Below, in pieces: positions 1 to 7,871 of a stretch of 64,000 nt of DNA; position 1 is the first letter of the stretch; each line of letters opens with the position of its first letter. The position numbers and the translations under genes are program-made. Under the pieces are notes generated by a model. It did not search any database, was not told where the DNA came from, and saw only the letters and a program-made list of their open reading frames with translations. The DNA comes from GCA-016699445 sp964555055 (GTDB taxonomy: Bacteria; UBA10199; JACPAL01; GCA-016699445). The stretch spans positions 1 to 64,000 of the forward strand of contig CAZKQW010000012.1 of NCBI GenBank assembly GCA_964555055.1. The letters are read 5' to 3'.

Positions 1-13
1 TGGGGACTATGAT

Positions 14-517
14 TCAATGAAAACTTACGCCGGACACAAAATTTCTTGCGCTACCAGAGGTGTCATAACGGATCAGTATACCTGCTCCTGGATTATAAAA
101 ATTTGTTCTTACTATACCTACGATGATTTTTCCACTACTCTGAATCTCAAGACTAGAAGCCGGTACTGCAAAATAATAATCAGGCCTCTCAACGAGATCT
201 GTAACGATACCATTATTTCCAAAGCTGGGGTCTAAAGTTCCACGGCTCAGGTATCGCATGAGTTTCACGCCTTCACTGCTGTATCCCAATACGAGCATTT
301 TATTATCTGGCTGTAATTTGGCGGCAACTACATCTCCAAACCCTCTTTCATTAAACCTAAACCCATCATTGACTTCTTTATGATCTTTAATGTTCTGAAT
401 CATGACTCCATTGACCCCAAAAGAGGTGTCCAAGTCTCCCGGTGCGGCTTGAGTTTTTTGTGAAGCGACTAGCAGGAACGCTAAAATGCCTAGAAGTGAT
501 TGAGACCATTTTTTCAT
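14..517 (-). CDS. Short secreted delta-60 repeat protein
   Basis: About 167 residues with an N-terminal signal peptide (Lys-Lys start, hydrophobic stretch, Ala-x-Ala site near residue 24). Two copies of the delta-60 (TIGR02608-like) repeat follow, recognisable by the LDxSFGxNG signature. Such repeats build beta-propeller-like surface or secreted proteins, usually much longer (many hundreds of residues). The open frame reaches back to 709, but the ATG at 517 directly precedes the signal peptide and has an AGGAT-type ribosome site, so I chose it. The protein stops after the second repeat with an unrelated tail, so it may be a truncated member. A small hairpin (534-550) sits in its leader. Role unknown; the family assignment is fairly firm. 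Confidence 0.6.
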   Translation of the reverse strand: MKKWSQSLLGILAFLLVASQKTQAAPGDLDTSFGVNGVMIQNIKDHKEVNDGFRFNERGFGDVVAAKLQPDNKMLVLGYSSEGVKLMRYLSRGTLDPSFGNNGIVTDLVERPDYYFAVPASSLEIQSSGKIIVGIVRTNFYNPGAGILIRYDTSGSARNFVSGVSFH

Positions 518-732
518 AAATATCCTATTTAGTACGGCAAAAAATGCCGTTTTTTCAGCGCAAAGGCTTATTTTTGTTATCTTTCTATGTGATTTAGCAC
601 TTTCAATGCCATTAAGGAGGGTTTTCGGCTGATAAGTCAAAAAAGTTACCCTAAAACTGGGAAAAAGTGTTTTCAGACGAGCAAACGGATTAAATCTTAT
701 CCAAATCATTAAAAAGGGCTTTTCATTGATCT

Positions 733-1707
733 TTGTCGCATCGTGCTCATATGGGTCGATTTATGAATCGACCCGGTCAGCCTCCCGCCTCGCCTCAACG
801 TATCCTCATCGTCGGTGCCGGGGCCGTAGGCGGTTATTATGGGGCTCAGCTCACCCGCGCGGGTGAGGATGTCACCTTTCTCGCCCGAGGGAAGACTCTC
901 GAGGCTCTTCGAAAAAAACCGCTGAGGGTGAAAAGTTATCAGGGGGATTTTGAAACTCCCGTCAAAGCCGTGGATGTTCTCGAAGGATTGGAGACGCCGG
1001 ACCTCATCATCATCGCGGTGAAGTGTTACGACACGGATAAGGTCCTGGAGCAGATCCGTCCTCTCGTCGGTCCCGATACGACGCTGCTTTCGTTACAAAA
1101 TGGCGTGGAGAACGAGCTGAAAATGAGCGCGGCTTTTTCAAAAACACATACGATCGGAGGGGTCTGCTATATCGGCGCTGAGACCCTCGAGCCCGGCCTC
1201 ATCTTGCATAGCGCCAACGGCAGCGTGTCCATCGGAGAACTCGACGGACCCGTCACCCCTCGAATCCGCACCCTGGCGGGCATGCTGCGGCGGGCGCGGA
1301 TCGATGTCATGGAGTCGGATGCCATTGGGAAGACTCTCTGGATCAAGCTGGGATGGAATGCTTCGTTTAATCAGGTGTGCACGATCGCCCGCACCGACGT
1401 GGGTCATGTCTTGGACGATCCCCGCCTCACCCACCTGATCTACAAAACCTACCAAGAGGTCTTCGCCGTCGCCGGAGGGCATGGCGTGGTCATCGACGAT
1501 GACATCATCGAAGGCAGCCTTGCCTTCTCCCAAAACGATCTCCGTTTGGTCAGACCTTCGATGCTGCAGGATTTTGAAAACGGACGACGGCTCGAGCATG
1601 AGACTTTTTCCGGCTTTCTCTCTCGAGAGGGTCAAAGACTCGGCATTCCGACGCCGGTCAACGACACATTTTACGACTTCTTGTCTTTCTTGGATTCCAA
1701 AAGGTAA
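733..1707 (+). CDS. Ketopantoate reductase family (PanE/ApbA-like) NADPH-dependent reductase
   Basis: The family reduces 2-dehydropantoate to pantoate with NADPH in pantothenate/CoA synthesis; paralogues act on other 2-oxo acids. The Rossmann dinucleotide motif GAGAVGG is near residues 28-34. A WIKLGWN segment near residue 203 carries the expected catalytic Lys-Asn pair, and the C-terminal SMLQDFENGR block is the usual substrate-side helix. The length (about 310-324 residues) is normal. The start is uncertain: TTG at 733, ATG at 751 or ATG at 763 are all possible and none has a strong ribosome site. It lies 9 bases before tadA and probably shares its transcript. With no panB or panC nearby, I do not assert the pantothenate role. 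Confidence 0.75.
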   Translation: MSHRAHMGRFMNRPGQPPASPQRILIVGAGAVGGYYGAQLTRAGEDVTFLARGKTLEALRKKPLRVKSYQGDFETPVKAVDVLEGLETPDLIIIAVKCYDTDKVLEQIRPLVGPDTTLLSLQNGVENELKMSAAFSKTHTIGGVCYIGAETLEPGLILHSANGSVSIGELDGPVTPRIRTLAGMLRRARIDVMESDAIGKTLWIKLGWNASFNQVCTIARTDVGHVLDDPRLTHLIYKTYQEVFAVAGGHGVVIDDDIIEGSLAFSQNDLRLVRPSMLQDFENGRRLEHETFSGFLSREGQRLGIPTPVNDTFYDFLSFLDSKR

Positions 1708-1716
1708 GGATGCTCA

Positions 1717-2205
1717 ATGACGGAAAGAGAAGGCGATGAGACGTTCATGCGGGCCGCTCTGCGGGAGTCGCAAAAAGCCTTTCAAAAAAACGAAGTCCCC
1801 ATAGGAGCCGTAGCCGTTCACCAGGGCAAAATCATCGCTCGGGCGCATAATCTCCGAGAGATGAAGAAAGATCCTTTAGGACATGCCGAGATCTTTCTTC
1901 TGCAAAAGCTCTCAAGAAAGCTCAAACGGTGGCGGATGAATGACCTTACGGTCTATGTCACTTTAGAACCGTGCCTGATGTGTATGGGAGCTCTCCTTCA
2001 AGCACGGATCGGTAGACTTGTTTTCGGGACTTTAGATCCTAAAGCAGGGGCTTGCGGGTCTCTTTATGATTTCTCTCAGGATTTTCGATTAAACCACCGG
2101 ATCCAAGTTACCCCTTTTATCCTTCAAGAGGAATGTGCGATGGGTCTTCATCTTTTTTTTAAAAAAATTAGGAAAGAAAAAAAGGAAAAAAATGAGTTAT
2201 TTTAA
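1717..2205 (+). CDS. tadA: tRNA-specific adenosine deaminase TadA
   Basis: Converts adenosine 34 of tRNA-Arg(ACG) to inosine in the cytoplasm. The zinc deaminase signature is complete: His-Ala-Glu at residues 56-58 and Pro-Cys-x-x-Cys at 85-89. The length (162 residues) is typical. The Lys-rich tail (KKIRKEKKEK) is compatible with tRNA binding. It follows the reductase gene closely. Downstream DNA turns strongly A/T rich and holds the promoter of the next gene, so the transcript likely ends near here, though no clear hairpin terminator is visible. Guanine deaminases share the fold, but the motif spacing and C-terminus fit TadA. Confidence 0.9.
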   Translation: MTEREGDETFMRAALRESQKAFQKNEVPIGAVAVHQGKIIARAHNLREMKKDPLGHAEIFLLQKLSRKLKRWRMNDLTVYVTLEPCLMCMGALLQARIGRLVFGTLDPKAGACGSLYDFSQDFRLNHRIQVTPFILQEECAMGLHLFFKKIRKEKKEKNELF

Positions 2206-2265
2206 ATACTTAAAAACAATATGACCTAAAATAATCTATAGTCATTAAAAACTGATTATTAATAT

Positions 2266-2295
2266 TTGACACTTTTGTCATAAATGTCATATTAT
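2266..2295 (+). promoter_or_regulatory. Sigma-70-type promoter of the HTH-receiver gene
   Basis: A perfect TTGACA box at 2266-2271 is followed after 18 bases by TATTAT at 2290-2295. It lies in an A/T-rich gap about 25 bases before the start codon at 2319, with AGGAG at 2307-2311 as ribosome site. The -10 box lies inside the palindrome at 2283-2301. Confidence 0.6.
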
Positions 2296-2301
2296 GACAT
2301 T
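2283..2301. promoter_or_regulatory. Palindromic operator overlapping the -10 box
   Basis: Two perfect 9-base arms (AATGTCATA and its complement) flank one central base. A further TGTCATAA half-site lies just upstream at 2277. A dimeric repressor bound here would block RNA polymerase. The adjacent gene encodes a DNA-binding protein, so autoregulation is the simplest reading (inference). Confidence 0.55.
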
Positions 2302-2318
2302 AAGACAGGAGACGTACT

Positions 2319-2912
2319 ATGAAACTAGAAACACAAACACTAACGACCGGAGAAGTAGCTAAGCACTGTGGCGTTCATTTTCGTACCGTCATTCGATGGA
2401 TCGAGAAAGGCTATTTAAAGGCTTACCAGCTTCCAGGCCGAGGAGATAACCGAGTGCAACTTTCGGACTTCGTGGAATTCTTGAAAAAGAACTCCCTTCC
2501 GATCCCCACGGCCTTTCAGCAAGTCTCAAAAAGGGTCTTGATCGTCGACGACGAAGAACCTGTGGCTCAGGCCCTTCAAAGAACCCTGCACCGAGAGGGC
2601 TTTGAAACTAAAATCGCGTCCGACGGCTTTAAAGCGGGCATTATGATGGGGCTTTTTTCACCCTCTCTGATCACTTTGGATATTCAAATGCCTCACGTCG
2701 ATGGGTTTGAAGTCATACGCTTTGTCCGGTCACAGCCGCAGTTAAAAGACACTAAAATCCTTGTGGTTTCCGGTGTCGCGGAAAGTGAACTGAAACGTTC
2801 CGTGGAGACGGGTGCTGATGCTTACTTAGCGAAACCGGTTCAACCTGAGGAATTAATAAAGAAAATCAATGCGTTGGTTGTCTCAAACCAACCTGCTGAA
2901 AAAGTTTCATAG
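2319..2912 (+). CDS. Excisionase/MerR-type HTH fused to a C-terminal response-regulator receiver
   Basis: Residues 8-58 form a winged helix-turn-helix of the excisionase/MerR class (GEVAKHCGV, then VIRWIEKG). Residues 72-190 form a CheY-like receiver with the acidic pair Asp77-Asp78, phospho-acceptor Asp121 in LDIQMP, Ser151 and Lys172, so phosphorylation chemistry looks intact. The order (DNA binding first, receiver last) is the reverse of ordinary response regulators. No histidine kinase is adjacent. The gene has its own promoter and a palindrome across the -10 box. Downstream lie a structured leader, a tiny gene and an HDOD protein, which could be its output. The phospho-donor and regulon are unknown. 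Confidence 0.85.
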   Translation: MKLETQTLTTGEVAKHCGVHFRTVIRWIEKGYLKAYQLPGRGDNRVQLSDFVEFLKKNSLPIPTAFQQVSKRVLIVDDEEPVAQALQRTLHREGFETKIASDGFKAGIMMGLFSPSLITLDIQMPHVDGFEVIRFVRSQPQLKDTKILVVSGVAESELKRSVETGADAYLAKPVQPEELIKKINALVVSNQPAEKVS

Positions 2913-2920
2913 GAGGAGTC

Positions 2921-3123
2921 AAGAAACGGCAGGGATGTGGACTTCTTTCATACACACCCCAGGAGAGGAAAAGGGCGGATCGACTAACCCGTCACCCAAC
3001 CCAAAAGATTCGCTTTTCTTCCTCCCAAAAGAGCCCCTCCCTGCCGTTCTTATCGCCCTTTTTAAAGGGCGGCCTGTCGGGCAAAGAGACGCTTCACACC
3101 TCCACCTCTTTGCTCCCGGCAGG
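2921..3123 (+). ncRNA. Candidate structured RNA or leader between the regulator and a tiny gene
   Basis: No convincing coding frame is seen here. The RNA can fold into three nested or tandem pairings. An 11-base perfect inverted repeat pairs 2925-2935 with 3038-3048. A short hairpin spans 3054-3071 (GCCCTTT arms). A strong stem pairs 3073-3088 with 3106-3123 (16 pairs, one G-U, a 2-base bulge). The last stem is followed by an A-rich spacer and a good ribosome site for the gene at 3154, so this may be a cis-regulatory leader rather than a free RNA. It matches no riboswitch class that I recognise. Confidence 0.4.
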
Positions 3124-3153
3124 ATAAAACGAAAAAAAATAAAAAGGAGCTTT

Positions 3154-3378
3154 ATGAAGACCTTAAAAACACAAAAAGCCTATGATAATACTCATGATAA
3201 TGAATGGGTTGTCTTTTTGAATGGTAAGGTTTTTTATCTCGATCAGACCAAATCTTTACGAGACGAAGAAGCGGGAAAGGCCTTTTTTGATTCCATCATG
3301 CCAATACTTCCGTCCGCAGCGGTTCCCATGAAAACACCCGTCGACATCTTCCCATTAGAAGAGTCTCAAATACATTAA
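3154..3378 (+). CDS. Small protein of unknown function (74 residues)
   Basis: The ATG at 3154 has an AAGGAG site 5 bases upstream, which decides the start. A longer in-frame reading back to 2869 crosses the structured RNA and is not protein-like. The product is soluble and mixed charge, with a beta-hairpin-like stretch EWVVFLNGKVFYLD near residues 15-28 and no signal or membrane segment. It sits between a transcription regulator and an HDOD protein on the same strand, so a signalling accessory is possible (inference from position only). I do not recognise the family. Confidence 0.5.
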   Translation: MKTLKTQKAYDNTHDNEWVVFLNGKVFYLDQTKSLRDEEAGKAFFDSIMPILPSAAVPMKTPVDIFPLEESQIH

Positions 3379-3428
3379 ATTGCCCTAAAAGACTCAAGTT
3401 CAGCCCTCTATGAGACGTATGGAAGGGC

Positions 3429-4604
3429 ATGGATGCCAATTTCATTAAGAATATCGCAGGCCATATCTCATCCATCCCACCCCTCCCTGCCGCAGCACAA
3501 AAACTCATTCAGCTCACATCGAATCCCAATGTAAATATTAAAGAAGTCGGCCAGGTCATTACTTTGGATATCGGGATCGCCTCGAAATTGCTTCAAATCG
3601 TCAACTCTCCCTTTTACGGGCTCAGACAAAAAATCACTACGGTGCCCCAAGCCATCACCCTTATCGGCCTAGAAGCCGTCCGTTCATTGGCCCTCAGCCT
3701 ATCCGTCATTAAAACAAATCCCCAAGACAAAGGCTCGCTCCACTTCAACCAAGAGGAGTTTTGGAGGCATTCCCTCACCACCGCCATCCTTTGTAAAAAA
3801 CTCGCGCCGATCGTTTCCACGGCCGATCCCGAGGAAGCCTTCATCGCGGGCCTGATGCACGACATGGGAAAACTCGTTCTGTTCGAGTTCACTAAAAATT
3901 CCTACGAAATCGCTCTAGCGCAAGCGAGCAAGGCGAAGATGAGTTTAGCGAGCCTTGAGAGGGAAATTTTTGAAATCAACCACGCCGTGTTAGCCGCGGA
4001 GCTTTGCCGTCATTGGGTAATCCCGGAGCCGATCACCATCGCCATCGAAAACCACCATGAACCTCTCCTGAAACCCGAGCCACAGCCCGAGCAAGCCCTG
4101 GCCGAACTCGTCTCTCTCGGAAACCAATTAGCCCACATCATGGATACTGGCAAAAGCGGCAACCAATTGATCTCGATCGAAGTCATCCCCTATTTGAAGC
4201 AAAAGAAAGCGGACTTCGCGGCCCTTCTGAAGACCCTTCAAGGCGTGACCAAAGGAGTGGACGAAGCCGCGAAGCTGTTTGGATTCCGTGAATCGAAAAC
4301 TATCAACGAAAATGCGTTGCCCGTGGCTGTCGGCCTCAAAGATCCGGACGAACAAATCCTCTGGAGCCTTATCTTAGGGTCGAAAAAACACGCGATGATC
4401 GACCTGACGCGGGAGCCTTTATCGAACGAAAGAATGAAGGGTATCAAAGCCGTCGTCCACGATGAAGCCGTACCGGCCTCGGAAGTGGAGCGTTTCCGAG
4501 GGTTCGGGCTTCCCATTCTGGACTTCGATGCTTGGAAAACCCAATATATGCCTTCTGCACGGAATTACCCCATCGGCTTTTTGCATGTCTGGCTTGACGC
4601 TTGA
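3429..4604 (+). CDS. HDOD domain signalling protein
   Basis: Residues 7-210 match the HDOD domain, a catalytically dead relative of HD phosphohydrolases used in bacterial signalling. Seen are IPPLPAAAQKL, the ITLDIGIASKLLQIVNS block, ITLIGLEAVRSL and a GLMHDMGKLVL stretch that keeps an HD-like pair. The last 180 residues have no recognised domain. A GGAAGG site precedes the ATG at 3429. Family members often act with c-di-GMP and type IV pilus or motility networks; the pilus locus 15 kb away is compatible but unlinked. The 3' end lies next to a possible misplaced start of tgt. Confidence 0.8.
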   Translation: MDANFIKNIAGHISSIPPLPAAAQKLIQLTSNPNVNIKEVGQVITLDIGIASKLLQIVNSPFYGLRQKITTVPQAITLIGLEAVRSLALSLSVIKTNPQDKGSLHFNQEEFWRHSLTTAILCKKLAPIVSTADPEEAFIAGLMHDMGKLVLFEFTKNSYEIALAQASKAKMSLASLEREIFEINHAVLAAELCRHWVIPEPITIAIENHHEPLLKPEPQPEQALAELVSLGNQLAHIMDTGKSGNQLISIEVIPYLKQKKADFAALLKTLQGVTKGVDEAAKLFGFRESKTINENALPVAVGLKDPDEQILWSLILGSKKHAMIDLTREPLSNERMKGIKAVVHDEAVPASEVERFRGFGLPILDFDAWKTQYMPSARNYPIGFLHVWLDA

Positions 4605-4648
4605 TATTTCTTTACTCCCCTCTCCCTCTTCCTTAATCACGGCGACCC

Positions 4649-5833
4649 ATGGCGAAAGCCCGACGCATAACCATACCGACTTCACGAGGTCTCATTGAGG
4701 CCCCTGTTTTCATGCCCGTAGGCACCGCCGCGACCGTGAAAGCGATGACGGTCGAAGAGCTCGAAGCGATCGGAGCTCAGATCATTCTCGGCAACACTTA
4801 CCATCTCATGTTAAGGCCCGGTCACGAAACCATTCGTAAACTGGGTGGTCTCCATCGCTTCATGGGTTGGAACCGTCCCATCCTCACCGACTCCGGTGGT
4901 TTCCAGGTCTTTAGCCTGGCGAAGCTTCGCAAGATGACGGAGGAAGGGGTCGAATTCCAATCCCACATCGATGGCACCCGCTATCTTTTGACTCCTGAAT
5001 TCTCCAACGAGATCCAGTGGGCCTTAGGCTCCGACATCATCATGGTATTGGATGAATGCCCGCCCTACCCCGTGACGGAAAGCGAAGCGCGTCGGGCAAT
5101 GGAGCTGACGCTCCGCTGGGCCGAGAGGTCCCTCATCATCCACCAAAAACGCCTTGAAGCGGAAATCTCCAGCTACAAACCGCTCCTCTTCGGCATCATT
5201 CAGGGAAGCCATTTCACACACTTGAGGAAGGAATGCACCGAGCGTTTATTGGAAATGAACGAGAAACACATCGCACAGACAGGCGGGCCGGGCTTCGGGG
5301 GCTTTGCGATCGGTGGCTTGGCCGTTGGAGAGCCGAAAGAGGTCTTGTACGAGATGGCGGCGGCTGCAGCCCCATTCATTCCAGAGCGCTTCCCGCGCTA
5401 CGCTATGGGGTTGGGCCTGCCGGAAGACCTCGTCGAGTTGATCGGATACGGGATTGATATGTTCGATTGCGTAGTGCCGACGCGTAACGCGCGCAACGGC
5501 GAGCTCTTCACCAGCTTCGGAGAGCTCAAAATCAATCAGTCGCGCTACAAAGAAGACCCGCGCCCCATCGACGAAGATTGCTCTTGCCCCGTTTGCAAAA
5601 AATATTGTAGGGCCTACCTCCGTCATTTGTACTTGGCGAAAGAAATTCTTTCTTCAAGACTCAATACGATCCACAACCTTCATTACTACATGACGCTCAC
5701 TCGGAAGATCCGGGACGTGCTCGATAATGGTAGCGAAGGACCAAACAAAGAGATGCGTTATGACGAATTTAAGAGATCTTTTCATCGGGACCGCACAAGC
5801 TCAGGCCACACAAACCCAAACGACCACGACTAG
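4649..5833 (+). CDS. tgt: Queuine/preQ1 tRNA-ribosyltransferase (Tgt)
   Basis: Exchanges guanine 34 of GUN-anticodon tRNAs for preQ1, the last committed step before queuosine maturation. Conserved blocks are complete: PVFMPVGT near residues 20-26, the DSGGFQ catalytic Asp at 81, the nucleophile region MFDCVVPTR, and the zinc ligands Cys-x-Cys-x2-Cys with the later His in TIHNLH. The start is odd. The ATG at 4649 has no ribosome site and the N-terminus is about 10-20 residues short. The missing family start (a THG-ARR-like junction) appears in another frame from 4585, suggesting a one-base frameshift near 4655. The gene overlaps yajC by 74 bases. Confidence 0.9.
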   Translation: MAKARRITIPTSRGLIEAPVFMPVGTAATVKAMTVEELEAIGAQIILGNTYHLMLRPGHETIRKLGGLHRFMGWNRPILTDSGGFQVFSLAKLRKMTEEGVEFQSHIDGTRYLLTPEFSNEIQWALGSDIIMVLDECPPYPVTESEARRAMELTLRWAERSLIIHQKRLEAEISSYKPLLFGIIQGSHFTHLRKECTERLLEMNEKHIAQTGGPGFGGFAIGGLAVGEPKEVLYEMAAAAAPFIPERFPRYAMGLGLPEDLVELIGYGIDMFDCVVPTRNARNGELFTSFGELKINQSRYKEDPRPIDEDCSCPVCKKYCRAYLRHLYLAKEILSSRLNTIHNLHYYMTLTRKIRDVLDNGSEGPNKEMRYDEFKRSFHRDRTSSGHTNPNDHD

Positions 5834-6131
5834 CACCGTCTCCGGACAGCCGGCGACATCTCCCGCTTCCTCCCTGCAGATGTTTCTGCCCATGATCTTG
5901 GTATTCGTGATCTTCTACTTTCTCCTGATCCGTCCCCAATCCAAACAGCGCAAACAGCATCAAGAGCTTCTCAATACGCTCAAAAAAGGCGATGAGGTAG
6001 TCACGTCCGCGGGCATCCATGGAAAAGTTCACGGCGTCGCCGACAATGTCGTCACCCTCGAAATCGCCGACAACGTCCGCGTGAAAATGGACAAACAACA
6101 AATAACCTCAGTCAAAAACCTCGCGGCCTAA
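5760..6131 (+). CDS. yajC: Preprotein translocase accessory subunit YajC
   Basis: A small inner-membrane protein that joins SecD-SecF. A Thr/Gln-rich N-terminus is followed by one membrane span (MFLPMILVFVIFYFLLIRPQ, about residues 38-57) with the hallmark RPQ end. A YajC soluble domain follows (KKGDEVVTSAGIHGKV, then VTLEIADNVRVK). I chose the ATG at 5760, with AAAGAGA upstream, over the longer frame from 5727. It overlaps the end of tgt and is followed 4 bases later by secD, the classic tgt-yajC-secDF order. Confidence 0.92.
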   Translation: MTNLRDLFIGTAQAQATQTQTTTTSTVSGQPATSPASSLQMFLPMILVFVIFYFLLIRPQSKQRKQHQELLNTLKKGDEVVTSAGIHGKVHGVADNVVTLEIADNVRVKMDKQQITSVKNLAA

Positions 6132-6135
6132 AATC

Positions 6136-7869
6136 ATGCCTAAAAATTGGCGACTTCATAGCATCCTAACCCTCTTAGCCATCCTTTTGTCGATTTACTA
6201 TTTGATCCCGACATGGGGCAGCTTCGGAGCCATTCGAGAGCGTGCGGAAAAGGACGGCAAACCTGCCCCATGGTACTTGAACCTATTTCCCCGCGAAGAG
6301 ATCAAGCTGGGTTTAGACCTGCAAGGCGGTATTTACGTGGAAATGGAGGTCGAACTGAACGACGCCCTCAAGAATCGTTCTGACCTCTTCGCCTCGGAAA
6401 TCGAAAGACTCTCAAAAACCGAGGTTTTCGCTCCGGAAAAAATCGAGCGGGTTCCGGACAACACTCAAATTCGGATCACGCTTAAAAAAGAAGAAGACCG
6501 AGAACCCTTTTTAAAGTGGCTGGGAGAACGATACAAAGGCCTTTTGAATGAAAAAAGGGAGATTAAGACGGAAAAAACGGTTATTTTCGACCTTTCAGAA
6601 GATTTCGCGAACCGAACTAAAGAGCAGTCCGCAAAACAAGCCGTCGAAACCATCCGTAATCGCATTGACAGGTACGGAGTTACGGAGCCCAGCATCGTAC
6701 GCCTAGGGACCAACCGTATTTCTATCGAATTGCCCGGCATGACCGACCCTGAGCGTGCGTTGAACCTCATCAAAAAAGGTGGTCGCCTGGAATTTCGGCT
6801 GGTGGATGATTCATCATCGGATGAAGAAATCCGCAAACTGGTAAGTGAGGCGCGTACCGCCCTAAATCTTCCTGAAGGATTTACCGAGGACGTCGTTTCC
6901 AAAGTGAACCAACAGCTCAAAGACAAGATCCCCGCCGATTCCGAAATTCTATTCGAAGTTCAATACGATCCCATCACGAAGAAGATATCCGGGGGCCTTC
7001 CCTATCTCATCAAGAGAAAATCCGAAGTCACGGGTGATATGCTGAAGAACACGCAGGTGAATGTAAACGACAATGAGCCTTACGTCAGTCTTTCATTCAA
7101 CCCTTTAGGCACTAAGCTTTTCGGAGAAGTGACGAAAGCGAATATAGGCAAGCGCCTTGCCATTCTCTTGGATGGAAATGTCATGAAAGCCCCAGTGATT
7201 AAGAGCGAGATACCTTCGGGTGAGGCTCAGATCACACTTGGATACGGTGATTATCAAACTGTCCTCAAGGAAGCCGAAGACTTGACGCTCGTCCTTCATG
7301 AGGGCGCTTTACCCGCGCGCATGAAGGAGCTGACGAAAACCGTTGTCGGTCCTTCTCTCGGAAAAGATTCGGTCGCCAAAGGGCTTAAGGTGTCCCTTTG
7401 GGCATCGCTTCTTGTCGCTCTCTTCATGGCTTTTTATTATCGGGTATCCGGCGTATTGGCGGATATCGCTTTGCTCTTAAACGTCATCTTCATGATGGCC
7501 TGTTTGGCGATTTTTCAAGCGACCTTAACTCTCCCTGGCATCGCTGGCATCGTCCTGACCATCGGAATGGCGGTGGATGCGAACGTCCTGATTTTTGAGC
7601 GTATGAGGGAGGAATTGCGCGCCGGCAAGTCTGCAAAGGCCGCTTTAACGGAAGGCTATTCTAACGCCAAGACGGCCATCGTAGATTCCAATATCACGAC
7701 CTTCTTGGCAGGCGTCGTGTTGTATCAATTCGGTACAGGACCCATCCGAGGTTTTGCGGTCACGCTGATGGTGGGGATCATGACGACTTTATTTACGACG
7801 ATCTGGGTGACGCGCATTCTTCAAGAAGGCCTTTTATATGGATTGAAGAGAGAGAGGATCAGCGTTTAG
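6136..7869 (+). CDS. secD: Protein translocase subunit SecD
   Basis: An RND-family partner of SecF that uses proton motive force to complete preprotein export through SecYEG. It has an N-terminal membrane span (residues 9-25) and the DLQGGIY motif near residue 62. A large periplasmic P1 head follows, with repeated VETIRNRIDRYGV and IELPG blocks. Five C-terminal spans start near residue 413, including GIVLTIGMAVDANVLIFERMREE. The length (577) is normal. secF follows after 2 bases, so the two are translationally coupled. No frameshift or missing motif. Confidence 0.97.
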   Translation: MPKNWRLHSILTLLAILLSIYYLIPTWGSFGAIRERAEKDGKPAPWYLNLFPREEIKLGLDLQGGIYVEMEVELNDALKNRSDLFASEIERLSKTEVFAPEKIERVPDNTQIRITLKKEEDREPFLKWLGERYKGLLNEKREIKTEKTVIFDLSEDFANRTKEQSAKQAVETIRNRIDRYGVTEPSIVRLGTNRISIELPGMTDPERALNLIKKGGRLEFRLVDDSSSDEEIRKLVSEARTALNLPEGFTEDVVSKVNQQLKDKIPADSEILFEVQYDPITKKISGGLPYLIKRKSEVTGDMLKNTQVNVNDNEPYVSLSFNPLGTKLFGEVTKANIGKRLAILLDGNVMKAPVIKSEIPSGEAQITLGYGDYQTVLKEAEDLTLVLHEGALPARMKELTKTVVGPSLGKDSVAKGLKVSLWASLLVALFMAFYYRVSGVLADIALLLNVIFMMACLAIFQATLTLPGIAGIVLTIGMAVDANVLIFERMREELRAGKSAKAALTEGYSNAKTAIVDSNITTFLAGVVLYQFGTGPIRGFAVTLMVGIMTTLFTTIWVTRILQEGLLYGLKRERISV

Positions 7870-7871
7870 TT

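Noticed and set aside
534..556. Hairpin with a T tract on the plus strand near the first gene
   Set aside because: As a terminator it would need a plus-strand gene upstream, and none exists; it lies in the leader of the minus-strand gene and is weak (6 pairs).
2869..3153. Longer N-terminal extension of the 74-residue gene
   Set aside because: It overlaps the regulator gene and reads across the hairpin region with no protein-like pattern; the ATG at 3154 has the ribosome site.
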